Made by a program: the position numbers and the translations under genes. Under the pieces are notes generated by a model. It saw nothing but the letters and a program-made list of their open reading frames with translations, ran no database searches and was not told the DNA's origin. Below are positions 1 through 8,138 of a stretch of 64,000 bases of DNA, in pieces. Each line of letters opens with the position of its first letter. Position 1 is the first letter of the stretch. This DNA is from CAZJLP01 sp964546955 (lineage in GTDB: Bacteria > Verrucomicrobiota > Verrucomicrobiia > Opitutales > Opitutaceae), in the NCBI GenBank assembly GCA_964546955.1, contig CAZJLP010000005.1, positions 1 to 64,000 on the forward strand, given 5' to 3'.

Positions 1-27
1 TTTGCAGAGCGCCGCGTGTTTGTTGGG

Positions 28-606
28 CTAGTGCACGGCGGCTTGATTGACCGCGCCGTCGGCCATAAAGGACATGGCGGCACCTTTCAGGCCTTTGTAC
101 TTCAGGCCATAGGCCAGCCCGGTGCCGAGGGGAACCTGCCCGCCGACGATCCCATGGCCACCCCAGTAGTTCCGGGACGGATCAAAATAGTGCATCGAAC
201 CGCCTTTGCCTTTCGAGCAACCCGTGACCTTGCCGTACAGTTCGGCCATCAGAGGCTTCGTGTCCATCCCGACCGCAATGGCATGGCCGTGGTCGCGGTA
301 GGCAGTGATCACGTGATCGTCCTTGCCCATCAACGAACAACAACCGACCGCGACGGCTTCCTGCCCGATGTAAAGGTGGAGAAATCCACCGATCTTCTTG
401 GCCAAGTAGGCCTGGAGGCTTCGTTCTTCGAAGCGGCGTATCCGCATCATTTTGCGGAAAAATTCGACCTTCTCCGGGGCGGTCAGCTTGGCATTGATCG
501 GCGCCTGCGCCGCCGCGGATTTGGGCGCGCCCGGGGCGGCGGTTGGTTTCTTTTCGGCCGTGGCTGTCGATGTCTTACTCACAGGTGAGATCACGTTATT
601 GTTCAA
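28..606 (-). CDS. pdhA: Pyruvate dehydrogenase E1 component alpha subunit, interrupted by an in-frame stop
   Basis: E1-alpha of the pyruvate (2-oxo acid) dehydrogenase complex, the thiamine-diphosphate decarboxylase subunit. After an Ala/Pro-rich N-terminal extension of about 35 residues, the family core is clear: FFRKMMRIRRFEER, then GGFLHLYIGQEAVAVG, then the GGHGIVGGQVPLGTGLA stretch before the TPP/Mg motif. The usual GDGAVNQGAxHE reads ADGAVNQAAVH followed by TAG, so the frame stops at about 192 residues where the family has about 330-370. Codons after the stop still read AALCK, resembling the family's AALxK. The longest-frame start is TTG at 606; GTG codons at 594 and 582 are alternatives. 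The rest of the gene lies outside the window, so pseudogene and sequence-error explanations cannot be separated here. Confidence 0.75.
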   Translation of the reverse strand: MNNNVISPVSKTSTATAEKKPTAAPGAPKSAAAQAPINAKLTAPEKVEFFRKMMRIRRFEERSLQAYLAKKIGGFLHLYIGQEAVAVGCCSLMGKDDHVITAYRDHGHAIAVGMDTKPLMAELYGKVTGCSKGKGGSMHYFDPSRNYWGGHGIVGGQVPLGTGLAYGLKYKGLKGAAMSFMADGAVNQAAVH

Positions 607-680
607 ACGGTGAAGTGTTCGTCAGATCACCTAGAAATCAAGTGAATTGCGCGGCGCCGCGCGCCGCAGTTTGGGGTTCG

Positions 681-766
681 GAGTTTGAGGTTTGGAGTTA
701 AGTTAACCGCTCTCGTCTAGCGGCTTCAGTACTAACCAGAAACTCCAAACCCCAAACTCTAAACTC
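681..766. repeat. Inverted repeat of GAGTTTGGGGTTTGG-type words
   Basis: Arms at 681-699 and 741-766. The inner 19 bases of the second arm's reverse complement differ from the first arm by one base. The arms are low-complexity GAGTTT/GGTTTGGAGTT words. The element lies between pdhA and the Nudix gene, both on the minus strand, just downstream of the Nudix stop codon, so it could act as a terminator for that gene. Confidence 0.6.
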
Positions 767-773
767 GAAGAAA

Positions 774-1280
774 TCACGCCGGAGCTGGCGTGACTTCTTC
801 CACTTCCACCTTCAACGGGCCGGCGGGTGAGCAATCGGCTCGGAGGGACACAAAACGATCTTTGTACCGGTCGAAAATCGGCCACAGCGCGGTGCGGTCG
901 GTCTCGGGGAGGGGGAGGGCGTTGATCGCTTCGCGGGTAAAGAAGCCGAACCGGCCCTCCTTGATGTCCGCCGGCAGGCTCGGGATGGGTTTGCGGCACC
1001 GGAAAAGAAAAAGAAGCCAATGGCTTTGTCCTTCGTAAGCCTTCTCGGCGATCATTCCGAACAGGTGCAGGTCTGGCGTGGAAATCACGAGTCCCGTTTC
1101 CTCCGCGGTCTCGCGCACGGCGCATTCGAAAGGAGACTCGCCGAGGGTCATCTCCAGTTTCCCGCCAATGGGGCTCCAGGTGCCCAGGTTGGGCGCCTTC
1201 GCTCGCAATAAAAGCAGATGCTCGCCCGCTGCATTTTCCAGGAAGACCAGAACCGCGACCTTGTACGGATAGGAACTCAT
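774..1280 (-). CDS. Nudix hydrolase
   Basis: Hydrolyses nucleoside diphosphates linked to another moiety (a cleaning or signalling role; substrate not predictable). The Nudix box is visible at GGKLEMTLGESPFECAVRET followed by AEETGLV. It has two extra residues between the GGK and the first conserved Glu compared with the canonical G-x5-E spacing; the RExxEExG catalytic part is intact. The product is about 168 residues, normal for a single-domain Nudix protein. I chose ATG at 1280 (MSSYPYKVAVLVF), which begins right at the first beta strand; the longer frame would start with TTG at 1313. It faces away from the exonuclease gene across a repeat-containing gap. Confidence 0.85.
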   Translation of the reverse strand: MSSYPYKVAVLVFLENAAGEHLLLLRAKAPNLGTWSPIGGKLEMTLGESPFECAVRETAEETGLVISTPDLHLFGMIAEKAYEGQSHWLLFLFRCRKPIPSLPADIKEGRFGFFTREAINALPLPETDRTALWPIFDRYKDRFVSLRADCSPAGPLKVEVEEVTPAPA

Positions 1281-1325
1281 CAAAAGAACCACTTTCAGCG
1301 GAATGTTACCCAATGGGAATACCGA

Positions 1326-1494
1326 TTTTTAATCGCGAAGGGACGCGAATGTCGGAGCATGGATGCGAACCCGCCCAGAGCCGGACGATTTGGCACCTCT
1401 TGACGGTGTCGAATCACGAGTGGGTGCAAACGCTCGGAGGTCGGGCTCCACTGGGGAGGACGCGGTTTGATCTTCGCGTCCATTCGCGGTTAAA
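1326..1494. repeat. Inverted repeat, TTTTTAACCGCGAATGGACGCGAAT family, copy 1
   Basis: Arms at 1326-1350 and 1472-1494. The arms match over 24 bases with three differences after reverse-complementing, and enclose about 120 bases. The same arm sequence recurs at 4510-4635, so this is a dispersed family. It fills most of the gap between the divergent Nudix and exonuclease genes. No ORF-like content was recognised inside the loop. Confidence 0.65.
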
Positions 1495-1532
1495 ACAATT
1501 GCACCGGGGCGCTGGGCGTCTTCGCTTCAGGG

Positions 1533-2414
1533 ATGGCGAAATGGCTTCTGATCGACGGCTTCAATCTTGCTTACCGGTGCTTTTACGCGATTCCGGAGCT
1601 GACCCGCGCGGACGGTTTCCCGACCAACTGTCTTCACGGCTGGGTGAAGTCGCTCTGGAAACTAGCCGACCAGGAGCGCCCCGACGCGACGTTGGTTTTT
1701 TTCGACTTGGGGGGATCAAACGACCGTCTGGCGCTGCACGCCGATTACAAGGCGAACCGCGCGGAGATGCCGGAATCGCTGATCAAACAACTGCCCTTTG
1801 TGAAGCAGCTGACGCGTGCGATGGGTTTCGTCGGAATCGAGCAAGAGGGGGTGGAGTCCGACGATTTGCTCGCGTCGCAGGCCAAGGCGCTCGCGGAAGC
1901 GGGGCACGATGTCTTGATCGTCAGCGCCGACAAAGATTTTGCCCAGATTGTCCAGGAGAAGATCAAAATTCTGCTGCCCCCGCCGACCGCCAATCCGAAG
2001 CTCGGCTGGCGGTTGTTGGACGCTCCCGGTGTGATCGAAAAATTTGGGGTGCCGCCTTCGCAGATCGCCGACTACCTAGCCCTCGTCGGCGATACCTCGG
2101 ATAACATCCATGGGCTCGACGGAGTGGGTCCGAAGACCGCGGTGAAATGGCTCCAGCAATTTGGTTCGGTCGAAGGCGTTATTGCCCACGCCGCGGAGCT
2201 AAAGCCCGATCGCTTTCAAGCGGCCGTCCGCGACGGCGCCGAGAATCTCAGGAAGAATCTGAAACTGACGACGCTCAATCTCGGCCTGCCGACAGTCGCC
2301 GCGCAAAAGGTCGAACCCCAGCCGGCCGAACTCTTCCGTTTGCTGATGGAGCTCGAAATGAAGTCGAGCCACAACGACGCCCAAAAACGCTACGCCCAGC
2401 CGGAGCTATTTTGA
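1533..2414 (+). CDS. Stand-alone 5'-3' exonuclease (FEN/PIN family, Pol I N-domain type)
   Basis: A flap/5'-3' exonuclease like the N-terminal domain of DNA polymerase I, acting in Okazaki-fragment and repair processing. The N-terminus MAKWLLIDGFNLAYRCFYA carries the first metal-binding Asp. The central VESDDLLAS and IVSADKDFAQIV motifs supply further acidic ligands. DYLALVGDTSDNIHGLDGVG PKTA is the helix-3-turn-helix DNA clamp with the last Asp pair. At 293 residues it has no polymerase domain, so it is the short stand-alone form. ATG at 1533 is the natural start. The gene downstream is convergent. Confidence 0.88.
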   Translation: MAKWLLIDGFNLAYRCFYAIPELTRADGFPTNCLHGWVKSLWKLADQERPDATLVFFDLGGSNDRLALHADYKANRAEMPESLIKQLPFVKQLTRAMGFVGIEQEGVESDDLLASQAKALAEAGHDVLIVSADKDFAQIVQEKIKILLPPPTANPKLGWRLLDAPGVIEKFGVPPSQIADYLALVGDTSDNIHGLDGVGPKTAVKWLQQFGSVEGVIAHAAELKPDRFQAAVRDGAENLRKNLKLTTLNLGLPTVAAQKVEPQPAELFRLLMELEMKSSHNDAQKRYAQPELF

Positions 2415-2620
2415 AGCGGGCAGTCGGCTCACCCAGAGGGCACGAAAGCCGAGGAGAGGGCACGAAGCGCCGCCTGTCGTCCTGGCATTCAAAACGGTTT
2501 GAGAGCCAGGGCGAGCCCGCCGGACTCGCCGTCGTGTGCAGGCAAGGTAGCACGGCACACATCTGTGCAGCGCTGGACGGCGTCAAAACGCATGTCTTAC
2601 GCGGCGTTTCTTCCTTCGAC

Positions 2621-2641
2621 GGGCGGTCCAGGGGCCCGCCC
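2621..2641. terminator. GC-rich hairpin between convergent genes
   Basis: Arms GGGCGGTCC and GGCCCGCCC (one mismatch) with a three-base loop. It sits in the 256-base gap between the convergent exonuclease and response-regulator genes, where it could end transcription from either side. There is no clear T-run. The rest of this gap shows nothing I recognise. Confidence 0.4.
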
Positions 2642-2670
2642 TACCTTGCGATCCGTTTTTAGAGGCTCCC

Positions 2671-3450
2671 TTAAGCTTCAGGCGCCGCTGCGGGATCTTC
2701 GTTGCGACCTTCCGTTGAAACGCCTTTCGGATCGAAGATGTACCCGACGCTGTGGACCGTACGGAAAGCGTCGAGGCTCAGGCCGTTGGACTTGAAGAGG
2801 TCGCGCACTTTGACGATGTACTGGTCGAGAGAGCGGCTTTTCACGTCGGCGTGAATGCCCCAGACAGAGTGAATGAGCGCTTTGCGCGTGATGACCACGC
2901 CTTGATGCTCGTTCAGATAGGCCAAGATGCCCAGTTCCTTGCGGCCGATCTTCGTGATGCTGTTGTTGGGAAACTCGATTTCCAGGCGGATCGGGGTGAC
3001 CTTCGCCCCGCAAAACTCAAAGGGCTCATCGCTTACTTTGGCGTTCTTGGTGACATTAAAGTCGGCCGAGGATTCAGCCCGGCGAAGTACCGCTCGGATG
3101 CGGGCGACCAGCTCGGGGTAGCTGAAAGGCTTGGTGACGTAGTCGTCGCCGCCCATCTCCAGTCCCTTGACCTTGGCCGTCTCCAGGGAGTTGCCGGTCA
3201 CAAAAATGGTGGGGATGGTAATATCGCTCTTGCGAAGCTCATCGAAGAGCTGGAAGCCCGACTGATCGGGCAGATTGACGTCGAGGAGAAGCAGGTTGGC
3301 AAAATTGCGCTTCAGGAACCTCAGGGCATGCGCACATCTATTGTAGACTTGGGTTTGCATCCCGGCTTCTTCGAGGTGAATGGCGATCAGTTTCGCCAGT
3401 TCTTCCTCATCTTCCACGACCAAAATCAGGGGCTTGGGTGCAGATCGCAT
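2671..3450 (-). CDS. OmpR-family response regulator (orphan)
   Basis: DNA-binding response regulator of 259 residues. The receiver domain (about 1-125) has the acidic pair E13-D14, phospho-acceptor D57 (LLLLDVNLPD), T85 and K107 (YVTKPF). The C-terminal winged helix spans about 140-240, ending in FRTVHSVGYIF, typical of the OmpR/PhoB group. No histidine kinase is adjacent, so its partner is elsewhere. It is divergent from hisG over about 140 bases. A short Ala/Pro/Glu tail follows the DNA-binding domain. Target genes cannot be named. Confidence 0.9.
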   Translation of the reverse strand: MRSAPKPLILVVEDEEELAKLIAIHLEEAGMQTQVYNRCAHALRFLKRNFANLLLLDVNLPDQSGFQLFDELRKSDITIPTIFVTGNSLETAKVKGLEMGGDDYVTKPFSYPELVARIRAVLRRAESSADFNVTKNAKVSDEPFEFCGAKVTPIRLEIEFPNNSITKIGRKELGILAYLNEHQGVVITRKALIHSVWGIHADVKSRSLDQYIVKVRDLFKSNGLSLDAFRTVHSVGYIFDPKGVSTEGRNEDPAAAPEA

Positions 3451-3591
3451 AGGTTGATGCGGCCGGTTTTTTTACAAATGTAAGCGCGGTTGTCAAAGGA
3501 AACCTATATGTAAATAAACATTCTTCATCTTCATGGCGAACGTGATGGTGGCGTCGACCGGGAGAATTGACTTGAACGGCAGGGGGGCGGT

Positions 3592-4491
3592 GTGTGGCGT
3601 GCCACCGTGTCTTCACCCATGCCATTGCTGATGCTCGGCCTGCCGAAGGGCAGTCTCGAGGAGTCGACCAAGAACCTTTTTGCCAAGGCCGGCTGGAAAA
3701 TTACGACGAGTTCCCGGTCCTACAAACCATCGATCGACGACGCCGAACTCGACGGACGATTTGTGCGCGCCCAGGAGGTGAGCCGGTACGTGGAGCACGG
3801 GTTTTTCGATTGCGGCCTCACCGGCCATGACTGGGTCTTGGAGAACAACTCGGACGTGGTCGAGGTTTGCGATCTCGTCTACAGCCGGGCGTCCATCCAG
3901 AAATCCCGCTGGGTCCTTTGCGTGCCGGAGTCCTCGCCGATCACCAAACCCGAACAGCTGGCGGGCAAGCGCGTCGCGACGGAGTTGGTCAACACGGTGA
4001 AGCGCTATTTCGCGGCCAAAAACGTTCCGGTCGAGGTGGAGTTCTCCTGGGGCGCAACCGAAGTCAAAGTCCCGGACTTGGTCGACGCCATCGTCGATAT
4101 CACGGAGACCGGCAGCTCTCTTCGCGCGAACAAGCTGCGCATTGTCGACACCCTTTTAACGACCAACACCAAGCTGATCGCGAACAAAGCGAGCTGGGCG
4201 AACCCCGCCAAGCGCCGGAAAATCGAAACAATCGCCCTTCTATTGATCGGTGCACTCGAAGCTCAAAGCAAAGTGGGGATGAAGCTCAACGCTCCCAAGT
4301 CTGCGCTCGAGGCGATCATCAAAGCCGTCCCTTCGCTGCGAAACCCCACGATTTCACCGCTGAGTTCCCCGGACTGGGTGGCGCTTGAAACCATCATCGA
4401 CGAAAGCGTCGTCCGCGAAATCATCCCCCAACTCAAATCATTGGGCGCCGAAGGCATCGTGGAATACCCGCTGAATAAAGTCGTGTATTGA
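3592..4491 (+). CDS. hisG: ATP phosphoribosyltransferase, long form
   Basis: First enzyme of histidine synthesis, joining ATP and PRPP. The N-terminus MLGLPKGSLEESTKNLFAKA is the HisG signature, followed by the periplasmic-binding-like catalytic fold, including DLVDAIVDITETGSSLRAN. About 75 C-terminal residues (LMKLNAPKSALEAIIKAVPS region) form the ACT-like regulatory domain that gives feedback control by histidine. Length about 299, as expected for the long form, which needs no HisZ. GTG at 3592 follows a G-rich Shine-Dalgarno-like run (3582-3588). ATG at 3619 gives the more usual N-terminus. No other his genes are nearby. Confidence 0.93.
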   Translation: MWRATVSSPMPLLMLGLPKGSLEESTKNLFAKAGWKITTSSRSYKPSIDDAELDGRFVRAQEVSRYVEHGFFDCGLTGHDWVLENNSDVVEVCDLVYSRASIQKSRWVLCVPESSPITKPEQLAGKRVATELVNTVKRYFAAKNVPVEVEFSWGATEVKVPDLVDAIVDITETGSSLRANKLRIVDTLLTTNTKLIANKASWANPAKRRKIETIALLLIGALEAQSKVGMKLNAPKSALEAIIKAVPSLRNPTISPLSSPDWVALETIIDESVVREIIPQLKSLGAEGIVEYPLNKVVY

Positions 4492-4509
4492 TCGAAGGAT
4501 TCTCGTCCA

Positions 4510-4635
4510 TTTTTAACCGCCAATGGACGCGAATCGAGCCTCCGCGGACACAGGGGCTGTCGCCCATGCGCGCGTCGTCAAGGGATGCCCCACATCGAGG
4601 CGATCATTTATTGGCGTCCATTCGCGGTTAAAAAA
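4510..4635. repeat. Inverted repeat, TTTTTAACCGCGAATGGACGCGAAT family, copy 2
   Basis: Arms at 4510-4534 and 4610-4635 pair over 25 bases with two mismatches, enclosing about 75 bases. The arm sequence is the same as at 1326-1494. The element lies just after hisG and before aguB and could act as a terminator or as a small mobile-type repeat. The loop differs from that of copy 1. Confidence 0.7.
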
Positions 4636-4724
4636 CCAGGTGGAAATCCATCGTGCGATTGGAACGCGTTTTTCACACACGTTCTTTGCATTGCAGAAAT
4701 TGACGCACTAGTCTTGCTCGAATC

Positions 4725-5600
4725 ATGAACGTCACTCTCGGACTTCTCCAACACGCCTGCACGGGCAGTCCCGCCGCGAATTTGAAAAAAGCGCTGACGC
4801 TGGCGGAGCGCGCGGCAAAACAAGGAGCGAAGATCATCTGCACGCAGGAGCTTTTCCGTTCGCAGTACTTTTGTCAGGAAGAGGACCACAAGTATTTCGA
4901 TCTGGCCGAGGCTATTCCGGGTCCGAGCACGAAGGCGTTTCAGGCGGTCGCGAAAAAGTACAAGGCCGTCATCATCGCGTCGCTTTTCGAAAAACGCGCC
5001 TCGGGCCTGTATCACAACACCGCCGTGGTGATCGATGCGGACGGCAAACTCCTCGGCGTGTATCGCAAGATGCACATCCCCGATGACCCCTTGTTCTACG
5101 AGAAATTTTATTTTACCCCGGGCGACACCGGCTTTCGCGCGTGGGACACGAAGTATGGAAAGATCGGCGTGCTGGTTTGCTGGGACCAATGGTACCCCGA
5201 AGGAGCGCGGCTTACCGCTTTGCAGGGCGCTGAAATCCTCTTTTATCCGACCGCCATCGGCTGGCATCCGAAGGAAAAGAAAGAGTATGGCACGAACCAG
5301 CACGGGGCCTGGGAAATCATTCAGCGTTCCCATGCGGTGGCCAACGGCTGCTACGTGGCCGCGGTCAATCGCATCGGTCATGAAGCTCCCGCGGGCGGCG
5401 ACGGATTGGAATTCTGGGGTCAAAGCTTTGTCGCGGGCACGAGCGGACAGCTCCTCGCCAAAGCGAGCATGGACAAAGAAGAAGTGCTGCTGGTCCCGAT
5501 CGAACTCGGCAAGGTCGACGTCACCCGCACGCATTGGCCGTTCCTGCGCGATCGCCGCATCGATGCCTACGGCGAGTTGACCAAGCGGTTCATCGACTGA
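4725..5600 (+). CDS. aguB: N-carbamoylputrescine amidase
   Basis: Converts N-carbamoylputrescine to putrescine, CO2 and ammonia, the last step of the agmatine route. It is a nitrilase-superfamily enzyme of 291 residues with the catalytic triad visible: E42 (CTQELFRSQYFC), K115 (GVYRKMHIPDDP) and C152 (VLVCWDQWYPE). The LFRSQYFCQEE and GTNQHGAWEIIQRSHAVANG stretches are typical of AguB rather than other nitrilases. The next gene is aguA, which makes its substrate, although a strong inverted repeat separates the two. Confidence 0.95.
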   Translation: MNVTLGLLQHACTGSPAANLKKALTLAERAAKQGAKIICTQELFRSQYFCQEEDHKYFDLAEAIPGPSTKAFQAVAKKYKAVIIASLFEKRASGLYHNTAVVIDADGKLLGVYRKMHIPDDPLFYEKFYFTPGDTGFRAWDTKYGKIGVLVCWDQWYPEGARLTALQGAEILFYPTAIGWHPKEKKEYGTNQHGAWEIIQRSHAVANGCYVAAVNRIGHEAPAGGDGLEFWGQSFVAGTSGQLLAKASMDKEEVLLVPIELGKVDVTRTHWPFLRDRRIDAYGELTKRFID

Positions 5601-5601
5601 C

Positions 5602-5668
5602 AGGTGAAACCCGACCTCCGGGCGGGTTTGATCGCCGATCCAGCGCGCCCGGAGGTCGCGCTCCACCT
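5602..5668. terminator. Long hairpin between aguB and aguA
   Basis: Arms 5602-5624 and 5646-5668. The inner 13 bases (CGACCTCCGGGCG, 5612-5624) pair perfectly with 5646-5658; the outer part pairs at most positions, giving about 19 of 23 in all. The loop is about 21 bases. There is no T-run directly after it. It could attenuate read-through from aguB into aguA, or be another member of the window's family of intergenic inverted repeats. Confidence 0.6.
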
Positions 5669-5684
5669 TTGATACATAGCTGCC

Positions 5685-6767
5685 GTGCCTGCAGAAACCC
5701 ACAATTCACAGCTCAAAACTCAAGACCGCGAAAACCTGACGCCCGCGGCGGCAGGTTTTCGCATGCCTGCGGAATGGGAACCGCAGGTCGCCGTGTGGCT
5801 CTCGTGGCCTCATAATAAAAAGACCTGGCCGGGATATTTTCGGCCGATACCCGCGAAGTTCGCGGAGATCGTGGCGGCGATCAGCCGCTTCGAAGAGGTA
5901 CGGATCAATATCGCGAAGCCGCTGCAGGCGCGCGCACGCGCCTTGATCGAGAAGGCGGGCGCAGATCTTGCTCGGGTGACGCTCTACAACCATCCAACCA
6001 ACGATTCCTGGTGCCGCGATCACGGTCCGATCTTCGTCAAGAATGACGAAACGGGAGAAGTGGCTGTCACGGACTGGGACTACAACGCCTGGGGCGGAAA
6101 GTACCCGCCCTATGACAAGGACAACACGATCCCTCCCAAGATCGCGAAAAAACTGGGTCTTCGCCGCTTTGAGAAGAAGATGGTCCTGGAAGGCGGTTCA
6201 ATCGATGTGAATGGCGACGGCTTGCTCCTCACGACCGAGGCCTGCCTCCTTCACAAAAATCGCAATCCGTCCCTGACCAAGGAGCAGATCGAGGAAAACC
6301 TCCGAGAGTATCTGGGCGTGCACACCATTCTGTGGTTGGGCGACGGTATTATCGGAGACGATACGGACGGACACATCGACGACCTGAGTCGGTTTTTCAG
6401 TCGCGACGGAATTGTGACGGTCGTAGAGCCGAATCGCCGCGACAAAAATCATAAGATTCTGCGCGAAAACCTCGAGCGCCTGCACCGCTTGCGCACACCG
6501 AAGGGCAAGAAGTTTAAAATCGTCGAATTGCCGATGCCAAAGCCGTGCTTTTGCGACGGCCAGCAGCTCCCGGCGAGCTACGCCAATTTTCTCGTCATCA
6601 ACGGCGCCGTGCTGATGCCGGCCTTCCGCCAGCCGAAGAAGGACGCTGAAGCGGCGGAAATTCTTGGCGGCTGTTTTCCCGGCCGGGAAATAATCCCGAT
6701 CGATTGTCTGGAACTGGTCTGGGGTCTCGGCACGCTGCATTGTATTTCACAGCAGCAGCCCGCTTAG
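5685..6767 (+). CDS. aguA: Agmatine deiminase
   Basis: Converts agmatine to N-carbamoylputrescine plus ammonia. A member of the peptidylarginine-deiminase fold group. Family landmarks: GFRMPAEWEPQVAVWLSWP near the N-terminus, NDSWCRDHGPIF, VLEGGSIDVNG, DDTDGHIDDLSRF, and the C-terminal catalytic cysteine in LGTLHCISQQQP. Length about 360, as expected. GTG at 5685 gives 26 residues before the conserved block; ATG at 5763 is inside the conserved FRMPAEWE stretch and so is probably too short. Together with aguB this supplies putrescine from arginine-derived agmatine. Confidence 0.95.
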   Translation: MPAETHNSQLKTQDRENLTPAAAGFRMPAEWEPQVAVWLSWPHNKKTWPGYFRPIPAKFAEIVAAISRFEEVRINIAKPLQARARALIEKAGADLARVTLYNHPTNDSWCRDHGPIFVKNDETGEVAVTDWDYNAWGGKYPPYDKDNTIPPKIAKKLGLRRFEKKMVLEGGSIDVNGDGLLLTTEACLLHKNRNPSLTKEQIEENLREYLGVHTILWLGDGIIGDDTDGHIDDLSRFFSRDGIVTVVEPNRRDKNHKILRENLERLHRLRTPKGKKFKIVELPMPKPCFCDGQQLPASYANFLVINGAVLMPAFRQPKKDAEAAEILGGCFPGREIIPIDCLELVWGLGTLHCISQQQPA

Positions 6768-6879
6768 CCGCCGGTGGCGGCATTTGAGATTTGAAATTGG
6801 AGATTTGGGACCAAGCGATCGCCGCGGTCGATCGATGCCTCAAATTTCAAATCTCAAATACTGCCGTTGGGCGGCTAGG
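6763..6879. repeat. Inverted repeat with ATTTGAGATTTGAAATT arms overlapping the aguA stop
   Basis: Inner arms 6782-6806 and 6837-6859 pair perfectly over 17 bases. The pairing continues outward, with mismatches, through CTTAGCCGC (6763-6771) and GCGGCTAGG (6871-6879). The left arm therefore includes the aguA stop codon. The AGATTTGAAATTTGAG word style resembles the other low-complexity arms in this window. Confidence 0.65.
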
Positions 6880-6923
6880 CTTGTCATTCGGTGGCTTTGC
6901 TGTGAACTAAGGCCCGCTCCTCT

Positions 6924-7406
6924 ATGCGCTACCTTGCCCTTTGTCTCCTTGCGCCGGTGCTTTTCAGCGGCTGCGAATCCGTGCGGTCGATGCCGCAGAA
7001 CGTGCGCGAGAAATTTACGGGAGCCACTTATCAGAAGCGCGTGGTGACCGCGGACCAGCGGAAGACCTATGAGGCGGCCAAGGCGGCGCTGCCGAAAATC
7101 GGCTTTCAGTTCGTTCGCGGCGGCCCAGCCCAGGGACATCTCGAAGCCCTGAACCGGATTTCCTCGGGCGGCCCTGTCACCGGGCCGCGCCAGCTGTCCC
7201 TCGATCTGAAGCTCACTCCCGTGCCCGAGGGCACGGAAATCGCGCTGCTTTTCAACGAGATCCGCGAGGACGATTTTACGAAACGTCCCGGAGCCGGTTC
7301 GTCGACGCCAATGAGGGACACCCTTCTTTACGATTCGTTTTTTCGTCACATTGAGGACGGTCTCGGCGTGACGGCGCCTTCATCTCCGCCGCCCGCGCCA
7401 AAATAA
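6924..7406 (+). CDS. Small predicted lipoprotein, function unknown
   Basis: A 160-residue protein with a short hydrophobic signal ending in a lipobox (LFSGC, cysteine at position 17), so it is probably lipidated and anchored in a membrane facing the periplasm. The mature part is soluble, ends in a Pro/Ala-rich tail, and contains a repeated-strand style sequence (PRQLSLDLKLTPVPEGTEIALLFNEI) with no family I recognise. It lies between aguA and the pxp operon on the same strand, with 39 bases to pxpB. I cannot name a function. Confidence 0.7.
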   Translation: MRYLALCLLAPVLFSGCESVRSMPQNVREKFTGATYQKRVVTADQRKTYEAAKAALPKIGFQFVRGGPAQGHLEALNRISSGGPVTGPRQLSLDLKLTPVPEGTEIALLFNEIREDDFTKRPGAGSSTPMRDTLLYDSFFRHIEDGLGVTAPSSPPPAPK

Positions 7407-7445
7407 CCGCGCGCCTGACTGGCCGCACTGCTGCACCGCCGAACG

Positions 7446-8138
7446 ATGACGATCTTTCCTCTCGGTGATTCCGCAGTGATTGTCTCGGTGACCGAACCAC
7501 ACGCCCCGGAGGCAGCGGTGCGGGTTCAGGCCTGGACCGCCGGCCTGCAGGCGAAGAAGGTCGGGGGAGTCCTCGATATCGTGCCGTCCTTTGCGACGGT
7601 GACCGTTTTTTTCGATCCCGCCCGCGTCGAACGCGATGCGGACAAATCCGCGCGAGAAACGATCTGCGGCTGGATTCGTCAGCTTGGCGATGACATCGCA
7701 ACGACCGCGCCGAGCCCCTTTCGGATGGTGGAGATTCCCGTCTGCTATGCGCCCGATTTCGCCCCCGACATGAACGTTGTCTCCCACCGTGCGGGAGTTT
7801 CGCCGGAAGAAGTCGTTCGGATCCACAGCGGACCGGTCTACGAGGTGCGCGCGGTTGGATTTTCGCCCGGCTTCCCGTACCTGGGCGGTCTGCCCGAAAT
7901 CCTCCACACTCCGCGGCGCGCGACTCCGCGCATGGCCGTGCCCGCCGGAAGTATTGGCATTGGCGGCGCGCAGACGGGCGTTTATCCGCTGCCGACTCCG
8001 GGCGGGTGGAATCTGATCGGGCGTACTCCGCTCGCTCTGTTCCTGCCGGAGGAGAATCCACCCTCGCTCCTAAGCGCGGGCGATCGCGTTCGCTTCGTGC
8101 CCATCGATCCGCATGAGTTTGAGCGCTTGTCGCGATGA
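7446..8138 (+). CDS. pxpB: 5-oxoprolinase subunit B (KipI-like)
   Basis: One of three subunits of the bacterial ATP-dependent 5-oxoprolinase PxpABC, which opens 5-oxoproline to glutamate. The KipI/carboxyltransferase subdomain is recognised from RAVGFSPGFPYLGGLPE, TPRMAVPAGSIGIGGAQTG and YPLPTPGGWNLIGRTP. Length 230 is normal. Its stop overlaps the pxpC start by four bases (ATGA), and pxpA follows, so the complete enzyme is encoded in one operon. Confidence 0.93.
   Translation: MTIFPLGDSAVIVSVTEPHAPEAAVRVQAWTAGLQAKKVGGVLDIVPSFATVTVFFDPARVERDADKSARETICGWIRQLGDDIATTAPSPFRMVEIPVCYAPDFAPDMNVVSHRAGVSPEEVVRIHSGPVYEVRAVGFSPGFPYLGGLPEILHTPRRATPRMAVPAGSIGIGGAQTGVYPLPTPGGWNLIGRTPLALFLPEENPPSLLSAGDRVRFVPIDPHEFERLSR

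Noticed and set aside
1326..4635. Insertion sequence bounded by the TTTTTAACCGCGAATGGACGCGAAT repeats
   Set aside because: Each repeat pair is self-contained with a short loop, and hisG plus a regulator lie between the two; no transposase is present.
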